Shown one piece after another: positions 44,037-54,131 of a DNA stretch of 64,000 nucleotides. The translations under genes were made by a program, and so were the position numbers. Position 1 is the first letter of the stretch, and each line of letters opens with the position of its first letter. The notes beneath the pieces are model-generated. The model did no database searches, was not told where the DNA came from, and worked only from the letters and a program-made list of their open reading frames with translations. The DNA lies in contig JAGYLP010000004.1 in assembly GCA_018401015.1 (NCBI GenBank), positions 83,307-147,306 of the forward strand, written 5' to 3'. This stretch comes from Bacteroidales bacterium (GTDB lineage Bacteria; Bacteroidota; Bacteroidia; Bacteroidales; M50B96).

Positions 44037-45791
44037 ATGTACGATATTCTTGAACTTAACCAAAAATTGGTTGATGAATTAAGAGAAATCGCTGTATCAC
44101 TTGAAATAGGAGACTCCGACTCTCTGAGTAAGCAAGATCTCATTTATCGAATCCTCGATCAGCAAGCCATTCTCGCTTCGGTTAAACCAACTCGAAAAAC
44201 CAACGCTGCATCTTCCGATGACGATGCCAGAAAACGACGAAAACGTCGGCCTAAAACCGAAAAAGTAGAATTCTCAAAACCAGCAGCAAAACCAACTGAA
44301 AAACAGGCTGAAACCGAACCAGCCCCGAAGCCTGAAAAAGCAGCAGCTCCAGAAGTGCCAAAAACGGAAGCAGAAGCAGAAGTAAAAGCGGGCAAAAAAC
44401 GTCGCGGACGCCCTCGGAAAAATAAACCAGAAGATGCTCAGCCAATTGCATCCTCACAGGAAACTCCGCAACCAGTAAAAGAATCAACCCCAACTCCACC
44501 CAAAGAAACAGCCCAACCTACCGAGATTAAAGCCGCAGAGCCCACTCCCCCACAAGCTAAAAAACAGCACCAACCACAAAACAATCAAAACCCCAGACCG
44601 AATAACGATAATAACCGGGACAACAAAAAGCAAAACCGACCAGCCGAACAAAACGAAATCTTCATCAGCGAAGAAAGTTATGTCGAAGCTAGCGGTGTCC
44701 TTGAAATTATGCCCGATGGCTACGGCTTCCTTCGCTCCTCCGACTTCAATTACTTGAACTCTCCCGACGATATTTATGTGAGTCAATCGCAAATTAAACT
44801 CTTCGGCCTCAAAACCGGCGATACCATTACCGGATCCATCCGACCACCCAAAGACAATGAAAAGTATTTCCCACTCATTAAAGTAATCGATATCAATGGG
44901 AAACTGCCGGAAATTGTGCGCGACCGAATTCCTTTCGACCATTTAACCCCACTTTTCCCGAACGAAAAATTCCGGATTAGCGGCGGACGACGAAGCAGCC
45001 TCTCTACGCGCATAGTCGATATGTTCTCACCGATCGGGAAAGGTCAACGTGGCCTAATTGTGGCTCAACCAAAAACCGGTAAAACTGTCCTGCTAAAAGA
45101 AATTGCTAATGCAATCGCCGACAATCACCCGGAGGTTTACCTCATGATTTTATTAATCGATGAACGCCCTGAAGAAGTTACCGATATGGCACGCTCGGTT
45201 AATGGCGAAGTAATCGCATCGACCTTTGACGAACCCGCAGAAAAACATGTTAAAGTAGCCAATATCGTTTTAGAAAAAGCGAAACGGTTGGTTGAATGTG
45301 GACACGATGTGGTTATCCTTCTCGACTCGATAACTCGTTTAGCAAGAGCTTATAACACCGTTTCACCCGCATCCGGAAAAGTCCTTTCCGGTGGAGTTGA
45401 TGCAAACGCCTTACACAAACCTAAACGGTTCTTTGGTGCTGCTCGAAACATCGAAAACGGTGGTTCGCTCACGATCCTTGCTACCGCTTTAACAGAAACC
45501 GGATCAAAAATGGACGATGTAATTTTCGAAGAGTTTAAAGGAACAGGTAATATGGAACTTCAGCTCGACCGCAAACTATCCAACAAACGAATCTATCCAG
45601 CTGTCGATATTAATGCTTCCAGCACTCGTCGCGAAGATTTATTACTTGATAAAGATGTAATGAATCGAATTTGGATCCTTCGAAATTATTTATCCGATAT
45701 GAATTCCATCGAAGCCATGAGCTTCCTTATCGACCGACTCAGAAAAACCGAATCCAACGAAGAATTTCTGATCTCAATGAACGATCAATAA
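44037..45791 (+). CDS. rho: transcription termination factor Rho with a long disordered insertion
   Basis: This 584-aa hexameric RNA helicase ends untranslated transcripts. The Rho N-domain (~1-45; [24 protein letters not shown]) is followed by a low-complexity insertion rich in K, P, E, Q and N (~50-210), then the RNA-binding cold-shock-like domain (~210-285; [17 protein letters not shown]-type), and the ATPase with Walker A QPKTGKT, the Q loop and the R loop. E. coli Rho is about 419 aa, so the insertion explains the extra length. In Bacteroides thetaiotaomicron a similar disordered region has been reported to drive phase separation; function here is inference. Confidence 0.95.
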   Translation: MYDILELNQKLVDELREIAVSLEIGDSDSLSKQDLIYRILDQQAILASVKPTRKTNAASSDDDARKRRKRRPKTEKVEFSKPAAKPTEKQAETEPAPKPEKAAAPEVPKTEAEAEVKAGKKRRGRPRKNKPEDAQPIASSQETPQPVKESTPTPPKETAQPTEIKAAEPTPPQAKKQHQPQNNQNPRPNNDNNRDNKKQNRPAEQNEIFISEESYVEASGVLEIMPDGYGFLRSSDFNYLNSPDDIYVSQSQIKLFGLKTGDTITGSIRPPKDNEKYFPLIKVIDINGKLPEIVRDRIPFDHLTPLFPNEKFRISGGRRSSLSTRIVDMFSPIGKGQRGLIVAQPKTGKTVLLKEIANAIADNHPEVYLMILLIDERPEEVTDMARSVNGEVIASTFDEPAEKHVKVANIVLEKAKRLVECGHDVVILLDSITRLARAYNTVSPASGKVLSGGVDANALHKPKRFFGAARNIENGGSLTILATALTETGSKMDDVIFEEFKGTGNMELQLDRKLSNKRIYPAVDINASSTRREDLLLDKDVMNRIWILRNYLSDMNSIEAMSFLIDRLRKTESNEEFLISMNDQ

Positions 45792-45810
45792 ATCTCTCTT
45801 TTATAAATGA

Positions 45811-45850
45811 AAAAAGGCTTATTCCAACTGGTGGATAAGCCTTTTTTTTT
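45811..45850. terminator. terminator after rho
   Basis: AAAAAGGCTTAT (45811-45822) pairs with ATAAGCCTTTTT (45835-45846), followed by T. It lies between convergent rho and the outer-membrane protein gene and can work both ways. Confidence 0.9.
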
Positions 45851-45865
45851 ACTTCTATTCCTGAA

Positions 45866-47302
45866 TTAAAACCTAAATCCTAGTGTAAACAACAATTGAT
45901 GTTGCGTGCTTTCAATGGTAGCTATGTTCAGTGGCTGTTGATAAAGAACATACTCACTCTGATTAAAGCGATTCGTGTAGGAGAAATCGAGGAAATACGA
46001 GCTATTATTAATTCCAAAACCAAAAGAATATCCTAGCATATCGGACCCGGCGTTAATTTCCCCTTCAGCAAAGGGACTTTCATAATAAAAAGCTCCTCCT
46101 CTTAAACTCACAGCAGCGATACGATATTCAGCTCCTAATCGAAGATTGCGCGTATTGCGATACATGGCTTGGATGCCTTCATTCTCAATATCAAACATAT
46201 AAGTATCACTCCGAAGTCGGGCAAATGAGTAATTTACCATCTCGTAATCCAAGCTAACCAAAGCATTTCGTCCCAAAACAAAGGCAGTGCTTAAAATTAA
46301 GCGCGGAGGAGTAATGACTTCATAATCAAATTGACCCGAATTACTTCCCGATAAATCACCCAAAGAATCCGAGGAAGCGGCCATGGTGCCACTATAAGAT
46401 TCACGCAAAGAATAAAAAACAGGACTGTGAACACTCGCACCTAATCGAATCCAATAAATAGGAGTATAAATGGCTCCCACTTTCAGATTAACACCGGTTC
46501 CACGAGTATCAATTTCTTCGGTATGAGTAAATTGATTCAATCCAAAATAATTATCCGGAATATTGGATTCATTATGAATCAATGTCGACTCATAGCGCAA
46601 GGATTGGATACCTAAATTTGCTCCTAGGAACAACTCATTATTATAGTTAGCGCCCAAGCTGAAAACATATTCCCCGTTACTGCCTTTTTCAGTAATGGTA
46701 CGTCGAATGGATTGACCATATTCCGAATTGATGAAATCATGGCTATAGACTCCAGCATTGGAATCGAAAAAAATCACATCCGAAAGCAAGGCTACTTCAT
46801 TCCATAAGTAAGCCCAATTGTTTTGATTCGCATCATACACAAAATCATCCAGCAAGGAACTATTGGCATCTAAAATCCGAACACTGGTTCGTTGGTCGAA
46901 TTGATTCAGCACATTGTAACCAATCCCAATATTCGTTGAGATCCAACCACTTTCATTCCCGGTCGCAAAGACACCAACCAGACCTCCATTAGCAAGGCGA
47001 AAATCGTATTGAAAATCCGTATAAGAACTACCATCGCTTGGAATCGATGTGGTTTGATTAAAACCCAACAAAGGTGAAAGTGTAAACTCAGACTTTCGGT
47101 AAACTGCGACCGAAGCCGGGTTAATGGAAAGAGCTCCAAAATCGGCACCCAAAGCACCCATGGCACCACCCAAGGCATTCGATCGGGCGGTTGATCCAAA
47201 ATACATTTGTGAATAGCGCAAGGCATCAACAGCATTTTGTGCTTGAATCAAGAATGGTAAACCCATCACCATTCCGATTATGAAAAACATCGTCTTTTTC
47301 AT
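45866..47302 (-). CDS. outer-membrane beta-barrel protein, OMPP1/FadL-like
   Basis: This is a 478-aa protein with a signal peptide (~1-22, ending IQAQ) followed by YSQMYFGSTARSNALGGAMGALGADFGALSINPASVAVYRKSEFTLSP, the N-terminal plug-like start of FadL-type barrels that carry hydrophobic molecules across the outer membrane. The remainder is alternating strands and ends in a Phe (LGFRF). The substrate is unknown. No matching transporter gene is nearby. Confidence 0.75.
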   Translation of the reverse strand: MKKTMFFIIGMVMGLPFLIQAQNAVDALRYSQMYFGSTARSNALGGAMGALGADFGALSINPASVAVYRKSEFTLSPLLGFNQTTSIPSDGSSYTDFQYDFRLANGGLVGVFATGNESGWISTNIGIGYNVLNQFDQRTSVRILDANSSLLDDFVYDANQNNWAYLWNEVALLSDVIFFDSNAGVYSHDFINSEYGQSIRRTITEKGSNGEYVFSLGANYNNELFLGANLGIQSLRYESTLIHNESNIPDNYFGLNQFTHTEEIDTRGTGVNLKVGAIYTPIYWIRLGASVHSPVFYSLRESYSGTMAASSDSLGDLSGSNSGQFDYEVITPPRLILSTAFVLGRNALVSLDYEMVNYSFARLRSDTYMFDIENEGIQAMYRNTRNLRLGAEYRIAAVSLRGGAFYYESPFAEGEINAGSDMLGYSFGFGINNSSYFLDFSYTNRFNQSEYVLYQQPLNIATIESTQHQLLFTLGFRF

Positions 47303-47429
47303 GATTTTTATTTTAGTAAACGATTGATCTATTGCACTGCAACATAAACAATGTGATTGAGAACGATTAGTGCAATAAGAAGTGTTTTATTAATTTCTAT
47401 TTAATCAGACCAAAACCATCAGGAATGAA

Positions 47430-49373
47430 CTATCGGCGGCTTCCTCCTGAGGATGAACTACTTGAACTACTTGAACTACTTGAACTACTTGAACGAGAGC
47501 TTCCTCCAGAGAAAGAACTTCCCGATGAGCGGCTCGACGACGAAGGTGGAGAATAGGAGCTACGGCTAGGACTCGAAGAACGAGAGGGAGCAGAGTAATT
47601 GCTTCTACTTGGACTCGATGAGCTAGGTGCCCGATAGGAGGAGCCACTTGGACGCGAAGTGCCTGAGGGGCTTCTATAATTACTATTGGACGAAGCAGGA
47701 GGTCGTACATTTGGAGTACGCGTGCTTCGTGTCGATTCCGGACGACTATATGAACTGCTGGATCCGGGACGAGAATACACCTGACCTGTTTTACTTTCCG
47801 GACGAACATTTCCGGAACTCTGACCTGCCGATGGTTTGGTCGGAACCCGGCGATAACTATCGTTGTAAACCGGGCGTTGACGGCTGGGCGAGTTGTCGTA
47901 GGTATAACGACTCCGGGAAGAAGGAGATGAAGTAGTTCCTGGCTTTCTGTTCACCGATTCGGAATTTGGTCTTACATTCGAAGCATCGGAACGATTAGTT
48001 CTATTAGGGCTAACTGCCCTCGAATTGGTAGGCGTTTCAGGTTGAACACGACGGTTATCCAGTCGTTGGCTTGGGTTATAAGGTTCCTTCGCTGCCGGTT
48101 TTTGAGGCGTATCAGTTATACGACTAGGGCTTGTCCTGTTGGTGTTACTTGGACGCTCGGGTCGGTTTACTGTGGAAGGTTGCCTTTCTACTCGAGATGA
48201 GGACGGTTCACGACTTACGGTTCCTCTGTCTTTGTTTAAGTCTTGTCGCGATGGACTAACTTGATTGGAAACAGAGCCGGACTCTCCTCTAGCCGGAGCA
48301 GTGGATAGACCAGAGCCAGACTCCGTGCGAGAGGTCCTGCTATCTCTTTTCGATTGAACCAAAGCGTCTGTTTTACTGGCAAATTCGCGGCCTTCTCGAG
48401 TACTATTACTAAAGCTACCGCTGGTTTCACGGTAGGCAATATCGCGTCCTACCACCGATGCTTCTTGTTCGTAACGGCTACCTAGATCGCGCGCTGTTCC
48501 AACAGAGTTAGTCAGTTTGGATTCACGAGGACCATATCGAAAGTTATTGGTTCCGTCGTAGCTGTTATAGTAGTAATCGTTGGCATTGTAGATTGCCGAG
48601 GCGGTATAGAATCCATCCCAATATCCTTGGTTGTAACCTATTCCGTAAGTGTTCCAGCCCCAGCCACTGTACCAGCCCCCCCAGGGTGATCCCCAGCTGC
48701 CATACCAGCCACTGTTCCAGCCCCAGGGAGAACCCCAGCCGCCATACCAACCGCCACCAAAGCCCCAGTTGTAAGTAGGCCACCAGTTATAACCCATATA
48801 GATACTTGTTCCCCAAAAGAATGGATCGTAGTTATACCAGTACATATTCGTGTAATAATTATCGAAGTAACCACAACCAATATAGGGGTCGTGAAATCTG
48901 CGCAAACGAGCTGAGTATGAATAGTCGTAGTAATCGTCGGCATTATAACCGTAGTTGTTTACATCGCCGTAATAATAATTGTACTCATTTCCGTTTTCGT
49001 CGTAATAACCTTCTTCGTAATACTCATCTTCGGGATAATAATATTGCTCATCGGAGTAATACGCTTCTTCTTGATAGTTGGGAGCTTCTTCCTGATAGTA
49101 TTGATTTTCGGATTCAGGATAGTAGCGTTCTTCGCTCTTTTCATCTAAATAGGAATCATAAGGAACTCGACTTTGCCGAGGCACAGTTGGTTCGTAACGA
49201 TAAGGAGTTTCTGATGATTGCTTGAGGGTGTAATCAGGAATATCCTGTTCAAAGACCTTTTCGTCGCCGGGGCGGTAGTAAATATCGTCGTAAACAGTGC
49301 TCACTTGCTTTCCGGTAGTGCAGGAAGACAGGAGGATTGTCATCGCAATGAGTAATTTGATGGAAGTTTTCAT
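47430..49373 (-). CDS. large low-complexity lipoprotein (Tyr/Glu, Gly/Trp/Tyr and Ser/Arg-rich)
   Basis: This is a 647-aa protein with a signal sequence and lipobox (LLSSC, Cys18). Three zones follow: a Tyr/Glu-rich acidic zone (~60-160), a Gly/Trp/Tyr-rich zone (~175-270, with repeats of the type [13 protein letters not shown]), and a long Ser/Arg/Pro-rich basic zone (~290-647) ending in a run of Ser residues and GGSRR. The layout suggests a surface or periplasmic disordered protein; no catalytic domain is visible. A GGAG Shine-Dalgarno is seen before the start at 49373. Function unknown. Confidence 0.75.
   Translation of the reverse strand: MKTSIKLLIAMTILLSSCTTGKQVSTVYDDIYYRPGDEKVFEQDIPDYTLKQSSETPYRYEPTVPRQSRVPYDSYLDEKSEERYYPESENQYYQEEAPNYQEEAYYSDEQYYYPEDEYYEEGYYDENGNEYNYYYGDVNNYGYNADDYYDYSYSARLRRFHDPYIGCGYFDNYYTNMYWYNYDPFFWGTSIYMGYNWWPTYNWGFGGGWYGGWGSPWGWNSGWYGSWGSPWGGWYSGWGWNTYGIGYNQGYWDGFYTASAIYNANDYYYNSYDGTNNFRYGPRESKLTNSVGTARDLGSRYEQEASVVGRDIAYRETSGSFSNSTREGREFASKTDALVQSKRDSRTSRTESGSGLSTAPARGESGSVSNQVSPSRQDLNKDRGTVSREPSSSRVERQPSTVNRPERPSNTNRTSPSRITDTPQKPAAKEPYNPSQRLDNRRVQPETPTNSRAVSPNRTNRSDASNVRPNSESVNRKPGTTSSPSSRSRYTYDNSPSRQRPVYNDSYRRVPTKPSAGQSSGNVRPESKTGQVYSRPGSSSSYSRPESTRSTRTPNVRPPASSNSNYRSPSGTSRPSGSSYRAPSSSSPSRSNYSAPSRSSSPSRSSYSPPSSSSRSSGSSFSGGSSRSSSSSSSSSSSSSSSGGSRR
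47455..47494. repeat. 9-bp minisatellite (GAACTACTT)4 coding for the poly-Ser tail
   Basis: Four perfect copies of GAACTACTT (47455-47490) plus a partial copy on the plus strand; on the coding strand they read as Ser codons (TCA AGT AGT). The unit is a multiple of three, so copy-number change keeps the frame. Confidence 0.9.
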
Positions 49374-49401
49374 GACTTTATCTCCTTTATTGGTTTATTT
49401 A

Positions 49402-49409
49402 TATTTTTG
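49402..49409 (+). promoter_or_regulatory. candidate proS promoter -7 box
   Basis: TATTTTTG fits TAnnTTTG. Transcription from it would begin near 49416, after the upstream ATG at 49407, which supports the shorter proS start at 49464. Confidence 0.4.
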
Positions 49410-49463
49410 TGCTGCTTTCACACGGGCACGAAAAATTCAATTTTCATACCAAACTTTCAAATA

Positions 49464-50936
49464 ATGGCTAAAGCACTTACAAAAAGGAGCGAAAATTACG
49501 CACAATGGTATAACGACCTGGTAATCAAGGCGGATCTAGCGGAAAATTCTGCGGTTCGCGGTAGTATGGTTATCAAACCTTATGGTTATGCTATCTGGGA
49601 AAAAATGCAAGCCCAGCTCGATAAAATGTTTAAAGAAACCGGTCACGAAAACGCTTATTTCCCGCTCTTTATACCTAAAAGTTACTTTTCGAAAGAGGCT
49701 AGTCATGTTGAGGGCTTTGCCAAAGAGTGTGCCGTAGTTACCCACTATCGGTTAAAAAATGACCCCAATGGTAAAGGAGTAATTGTTGATCCGGATGCAA
49801 AACTGGAAGAAGAACTGATTGTTCGACCTACCTCCGAAACAATTATTTGGGATACCTATAAGAACTGGATACAATCTTATCGCGATTTACCCATTTTAAT
49901 TAATCAGTGGGCCAATGTTGTTCGCTGGGAGATGCGAACCAGATTATTCCTCCGCACAGCCGAGTTTCTTTGGCAGGAAGGGCATACGGCTCATGCAACC
50001 CGCCAGGAAGCCATTGCCGAAACACAGCAAATGATTGAGATTTACGCTCAGTTTGCTCAGGACTTCATGGCAATGCCTGTAATTATAGGTAACAAAACCG
50101 AGACAGAACGGTTTGCCGGAGCGCTCGACACCTACACCATTGAAGCCTTGATGCAAGACGGGAAGGCGCTTCAATCGGGTACTTCTCATTTCTTAGGGCA
50201 AAATTTCGCTAAAGCTTTCGATGTAAAATTTGCTTCCAAGGAAGGCAAATTAGAATATGTGTGGGCCACATCCTGGGGTGTTTCAACTCGCTTGATGGGA
50301 GCATTGATCATGGCGCATTCCGACGACAATGGCTTGGTTCTTCCTCCCAAACTGGCTCCGATCCAAGTAGTGATAGTTCCTATTTACAAAGGGTTCGATG
50401 AACTTGACAACATTAGGCCGGTTGCTCAAAAAATAAAATCAGAGCTACAAAAAGTAGGAATATCGGTTAAATTCGACGATCGCGACACCCATAAACCGGG
50501 ATTCAAATTTGCAGAATACGAACTCAAGGGTGTACCCATTCGTTTGGCCATGGGACCACGCGACTTTGAAAACGGCACCATCGAATTAGCCCGAAGAGAT
50601 ACCCTCGAAAAATCGACCGTCCCTCAAGAAGGCATCGTGGAGCGAATCCAAGTTTTGCTCGACGAAATTCAAACGAACATTTATCAAAAAGCCTTTCGTT
50701 TCAGAGAAGAAAACACTTTTCAGGTGGAAACTTGGGAGGAGTTTAAAACACAAATCGAAAAAGGTGGTTTTATACTGGCTCATTGGGATGGTAGTTCAGA
50801 GACAGAAGAAAAGATTAAGAATGAGACCAAAGCAACTATTCGTTGCATTCCAATCGATGCTAAAGAAGAAGACGGGCTTTGTGTTTATTCCGGGAAACCC
50901 TCAAAGCAACGCGTCTTATTCGCACGAGCCTACTAG
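49464..50936 (+). CDS. proS: prolyl-tRNA synthetase, archaeal/eukaryotic-like type
   Basis: ProRS charges tRNA-Pro. From ATG 49464 ([20 protein letters not shown]) it is 490 aa, the short type without the bacterial editing insertion. Class II motifs are visible: motif 2 [26 protein letters not shown] and motif 3 [16 protein letters not shown]. The C-terminal anticodon-binding domain and extra zinc-like domain follow. A 19-residue upstream extension to 49407 is not conserved-looking. It is divergent from the low-complexity lipoprotein. Confidence 0.93.
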   Translation: MAKALTKRSENYAQWYNDLVIKADLAENSAVRGSMVIKPYGYAIWEKMQAQLDKMFKETGHENAYFPLFIPKSYFSKEASHVEGFAKECAVVTHYRLKNDPNGKGVIVDPDAKLEEELIVRPTSETIIWDTYKNWIQSYRDLPILINQWANVVRWEMRTRLFLRTAEFLWQEGHTAHATRQEAIAETQQMIEIYAQFAQDFMAMPVIIGNKTETERFAGALDTYTIEALMQDGKALQSGTSHFLGQNFAKAFDVKFASKEGKLEYVWATSWGVSTRLMGALIMAHSDDNGLVLPPKLAPIQVVIVPIYKGFDELDNIRPVAQKIKSELQKVGISVKFDDRDTHKPGFKFAEYELKGVPIRLAMGPRDFENGTIELARRDTLEKSTVPQEGIVERIQVLLDEIQTNIYQKAFRFREENTFQVETWEEFKTQIEKGGFILAHWDGSSETEEKIKNETKATIRCIPIDAKEEDGLCVYSGKPSKQRVLFARAY

Positions 50937-50970
50937 GCTAAAGAACAGCTTTCACTTAACGGATTTTAGT

Positions 50971-51000
50971 AAATGGCGACCTGCGAGTTGCCATTTATTT
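50971..51000 (+). terminator. possible terminator after proS
   Basis: AAATGGC (50971-50977) and GCCATTT (50990-50996) form a 7-bp stem, followed by a short T stretch. It lies 34 bp after the proS stop. Moderate support. Confidence 0.5.
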
Positions 51001-51055
51001 TAATAAATTGGTCGGTGTAAAAAAAACAAACGATTTTCCTTAATTTTTTTGACCC

Positions 51056-51745
51056 ATGCCAGAAGAAAGCTCTAAAAAAGACCTCATCCTCCAGTCGATG
51101 AGCGAAAAATCAAGCACAAAACAAAACGTCTATCATACAACCCTCGAAGTTTTTCACGAACTGAAATCCATTTTGCAGGAAATTGAAAATGAGTACAATC
51201 AGGTTTTACAAGGGGCCGATAGCCGCGTTTTATTCTCCTATAAAGACAATGGAATTTTCGAAGCCGAGCTTAAGTTCTCCGGCGACATCCTCATTTTTCA
51301 AATGCATTCCAACGTGTTTGAATTCAATCGGGAGCACAACATTTGGAAACTTAGCTATGTAAAGGACAATTACCTTAACTCCTTTGTAGGTATTATCAAT
51401 GTGTACAATTTCCTTTCCGATTCGTTTAAATACAAACGCTACGAAGATTTAGGCTATTTAGTTGGGCGAATTTTCATTAATCGCGATAGGCATTATTTTG
51501 TTGAAGGGAAAAAGCAGCTTTCTTTCCTCTTTAACGACTTTGGAAAATCGATTATCACACGAGAGGCGCTCAAAGAAATCGTTGAAACGACCATTTCCTA
51601 TGCACTCGACTTCGATTTATTAGTTCCGCCCTACGAGCATGTTAAGCTTACCTCGGTTGGACAAGTGGCCCAAAAACGACAATTTTCTAAGCAAGTGACC
51701 GGGAAACGCTTGGGTTTCCAATTCAACACCGACGACATCGACTAA
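51056..51745 (+). CDS. conserved protein of unknown function
   Basis: This is a 229-aa cytoplasmic protein with no signal peptide or membrane segment. A helical N-terminus (KDLILQSMSEKSSTKQNVYHTTLEVFHELKSILQEIENEY) is followed by a mixed alpha/beta region with the phrase YKRYEDLGYLVGRIFINRDRHYFVEGKKQLSFLFNDFG. I recognise no domain. It lies 25 bp before an M49-like peptidase gene and may be cotranscribed with it, without implying a shared task. Confidence 0.7.
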   Translation: MPEESSKKDLILQSMSEKSSTKQNVYHTTLEVFHELKSILQEIENEYNQVLQGADSRVLFSYKDNGIFEAELKFSGDILIFQMHSNVFEFNREHNIWKLSYVKDNYLNSFVGIINVYNFLSDSFKYKRYEDLGYLVGRIFINRDRHYFVEGKKQLSFLFNDFGKSIITREALKEIVETTISYALDFDLLVPPYEHVKLTSVGQVAQKRQFSKQVTGKRLGFQFNTDDID

Positions 51746-51769
51746 TTTTCATCCTAATCTATTTTTATC

Positions 51770-53431
51770 ATGAAACTGATTGCATTCCTTTTATTATTTA
51801 CCCTTCAATTCCAGGCAATGGCTCAAAAAGAACAATACGCCTCAAAGCTATACGATTACAGTAAGATTGAGGAGTTTGACAAAGCATTTTACGCTACCAA
51901 GGCACAACAATATGAATCCTTTGCACTCGATGCCGATATTTCTCATTTATCGGAAGATGAACGAAAAATGCTCATGCTTTTATTTGAAGTTGCCCGCATT
52001 ATGGACGAGCTTTTTTGGTATGAGTCCAATGGCAACAAAGAAGATTTTTTAAATGCCATACAAAACAAGGATGCACAAAAAATCGCCACCATTAATTACG
52101 GAGCCTGGAACCGATTAGATGGCAATAAACCCCTGTTCAATAATGTGCCCGAAAAACCCCTTGGCGCAAATTTCTACCCATCCGACATGACGAAAGAAGA
52201 ATTTGAAAAATTCGACGACCCAAGCAAAACCAGCCTTTATACCATGATACGCCGCGACGAAGCAGGAAATTTAGTCTCAATTCCTTATCATGAGTATTTT
52301 AAAAAGGAAATGGGACGTGCAGCTGTACTTTTACGAACAGCCGCCGACTTAGCACCCGATGCAGGACTAAAAAACTATCTTTCCTTGCGTGCCGATGCCT
52401 TATTGACCGATAATTACCAACCAAGCGACCTAGCCTGGATGGATATGAAAAATAATACGGTTGACTTTGTCGTGGGCCCTATTGAAAATTATGAAGATCG
52501 ACTATACGGATACAAAGCAGCACACGAATCGTTTATTCTAATAAAAGATTTGGAATGGAGTAAAAAACTCGACCGATATGCCAAGCTCCTCCCCGATTTA
52601 CAGAAAAGCTTACCGGTTGAAAAGAAATACAAGGAAGAAGTTCCAGGAAGCGATAGCGATTTAGGGGTTTACAATGCTATCTTTTATGCAGGCGATTGCA
52701 ATGCAGGAAGCAAAACAATTGCAATCAACTTGCCAAACGACCCGGAAGTACACATTCAAAAGGGCAGCCGCAAGCTTCAGTTGAAAAATTCGATGCAAGC
52801 CAAATTTGATAAAATCCTCGTACCAATTGCGAAAGAGTTGATTCATCCTTCGCAAATTAAACACGTTCAGTTCAACGCCTTTTTCGATAACACCATGTTC
52901 CATGAAGTTGCTCACGGACTCGGCATTAAGAACACGTTGAATGGACAGGGCGATGTAAGAACAGCCTTAAAGGAAACCTATACCGCCATCGAAGAAAGTA
53001 AAGCCGACATCGTAGGATTGTATTTAGTAAAACAACTGTATGAAATGAAGGAAATTGAAACCGATCTGATGGATAATTATGTGACTTTTATGGCCGGGAT
53101 CTTCCGCAGCATTCGCTTTGGAGCAACCAGTGCGCATGGTGTCGCCAATCTGGCTCGATACCAGTTTTTCAAGGAAAAAGGAGCTTTTACCCAATCGACC
53201 GATGGTAAATATCGAATCGATTTCGACAAAATGACCCTGGCTATGAATGAGCTTTCCGCTCTCATTATCCAAATGCAAGGCGATGGTAACTACGAAGCAG
53301 CACAAAAATACATCGAAACCTATGGTAAAATCACCCCGGACCTGGAAGCGTCGCTCAGTAAACTCAGTGAAGCAAATATTCCGGTAGATATCGTATTTGA
53401 GCAAAGCAATAAAATTATTACCCGCAGATAA
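51770..53431 (+). CDS. exported zinc peptidase, dipeptidyl-peptidase III (M49)-like with HEXXH
   Basis: This is a 553-aa protein with a signal peptide (~1-18, ending AMA). The zinc-binding motif is HEVAH at H378-H382, followed 26 residues later by EESKAD (E408-D413), the second M49-type motif (EEXXAD). Classical M49 enzymes have the six-residue HEXXGH, so this has the five-residue variant, which I recall from a thermophile enzyme with HEISH. It probably removes dipeptides in the periplasm or at the surface. The N-terminal two-thirds matches the general DPP III-like layout. Confidence 0.82.
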   Translation: MKLIAFLLLFTLQFQAMAQKEQYASKLYDYSKIEEFDKAFYATKAQQYESFALDADISHLSEDERKMLMLLFEVARIMDELFWYESNGNKEDFLNAIQNKDAQKIATINYGAWNRLDGNKPLFNNVPEKPLGANFYPSDMTKEEFEKFDDPSKTSLYTMIRRDEAGNLVSIPYHEYFKKEMGRAAVLLRTAADLAPDAGLKNYLSLRADALLTDNYQPSDLAWMDMKNNTVDFVVGPIENYEDRLYGYKAAHESFILIKDLEWSKKLDRYAKLLPDLQKSLPVEKKYKEEVPGSDSDLGVYNAIFYAGDCNAGSKTIAINLPNDPEVHIQKGSRKLQLKNSMQAKFDKILVPIAKELIHPSQIKHVQFNAFFDNTMFHEVAHGLGIKNTLNGQGDVRTALKETYTAIEESKADIVGLYLVKQLYEMKEIETDLMDNYVTFMAGIFRSIRFGATSAHGVANLARYQFFKEKGAFTQSTDGKYRIDFDKMTLAMNELSALIIQMQGDGNYEAAQKYIETYGKITPDLEASLSKLSEANIPVDIVFEQSNKIITRR

Positions 53432-53478
53432 TCGTACAGGGGTTCGGCTTGAAAGTCGGACCCCACTTTTATAATCGT

Positions 53479-54030
53479 ATGAAATTCCTATTTCAGCCTA
53501 AAACGCGCAAACCAGCCAATATCTTCATTGTGGACGACAATGAGTTGGACACTAAAATGCTGCATCAGGAATTTGAATTACGGACTAAATACAATGTTCG
53601 GAGTTTTCATTCCGGCGAAACCTTCTTAAAATATCTAATTTCGAATCCTCCGTCCCGGAAACAATCCACCATAATTATCCTCGATTATAACTTGAGTATG
53701 TTAAATGTGGATGCAAAGAATGGCATCGAATTACTGAAAACCATTCGGGAAATTAATCGCGACTACGAGGTGATTATTACCACGAAGTACAGCGACAATG
53801 AAATCATAACCGATGCGCTGCATTTTGGGGCGGTGAATGTGGTTAAGAAAAACGAGAACAGTTTTATCCGCCTCGACAGTAATATAAAATGGATTTTATT
53901 GCAACGAGGTTTGCGGCGTAAACGCCGCAATGCCATTTCCATGTTGGTCTTTTTCTTTAGCTTAACCATCTTACTCAGTTTGTTGGCATTCTTCTCGTAC
54001 CAAAACTACCCTCAACTGTTTGACAGGTAA
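53479..54030 (+). CDS. response-regulator receiver domain with a C-terminal membrane helix
   Basis: This is a 183-aa protein. A CheY-like receiver (~13-130) has the acidic pair D19/D20, the phospho-acceptor D69 (IILDYNLS), T101/T102 and the lysine at ~123-124. No output domain follows. Instead a basic stretch (LRRKRR) leads to a hydrophobic helix (~152-173) and a short tail, so the receiver should be held at the inner membrane. The ATG at 53479 is preferred over the TTG at 53449. No histidine kinase is encoded nearby. It follows the peptidase gene by about 47 bp. Confidence 0.8.
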   Translation: MKFLFQPKTRKPANIFIVDDNELDTKMLHQEFELRTKYNVRSFHSGETFLKYLISNPPSRKQSTIIILDYNLSMLNVDAKNGIELLKTIREINRDYEVIITTKYSDNEIITDALHFGAVNVVKKNENSFIRLDSNIKWILLQRGLRRKRRNAISMLVFFFSLTILLSLLAFFSYQNYPQLFDR

Positions 54031-54131
54031 TTGAAGGGTCAAGGTGACTTATTGACATATTCCGCGCCATGGCATATTGTTTGAAAAATCGGCTGCGATT
54101 AAAACAACATGTCTAACTAAAATCAACGAAT

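Noticed and set aside
47331-47376. Inverted repeat ATTGCACT / AGTGCAAT between two minus-strand outer-membrane genes
   Set aside because: The 8-bp arms are 30 nt apart and no T tract follows on the minus strand, so it is not a credible terminator, and nothing else supports a function.
47455-47494. CRISPR-like repeat
   Set aside because: The 9-bp units are contiguous, with no spacers, and lie inside a coding region.
49407-49463. N-terminal extension of proS
   Set aside because: The added 19 residues are not family-like, and a promoter -7 box at 49402-49409 would place transcription start after that ATG.
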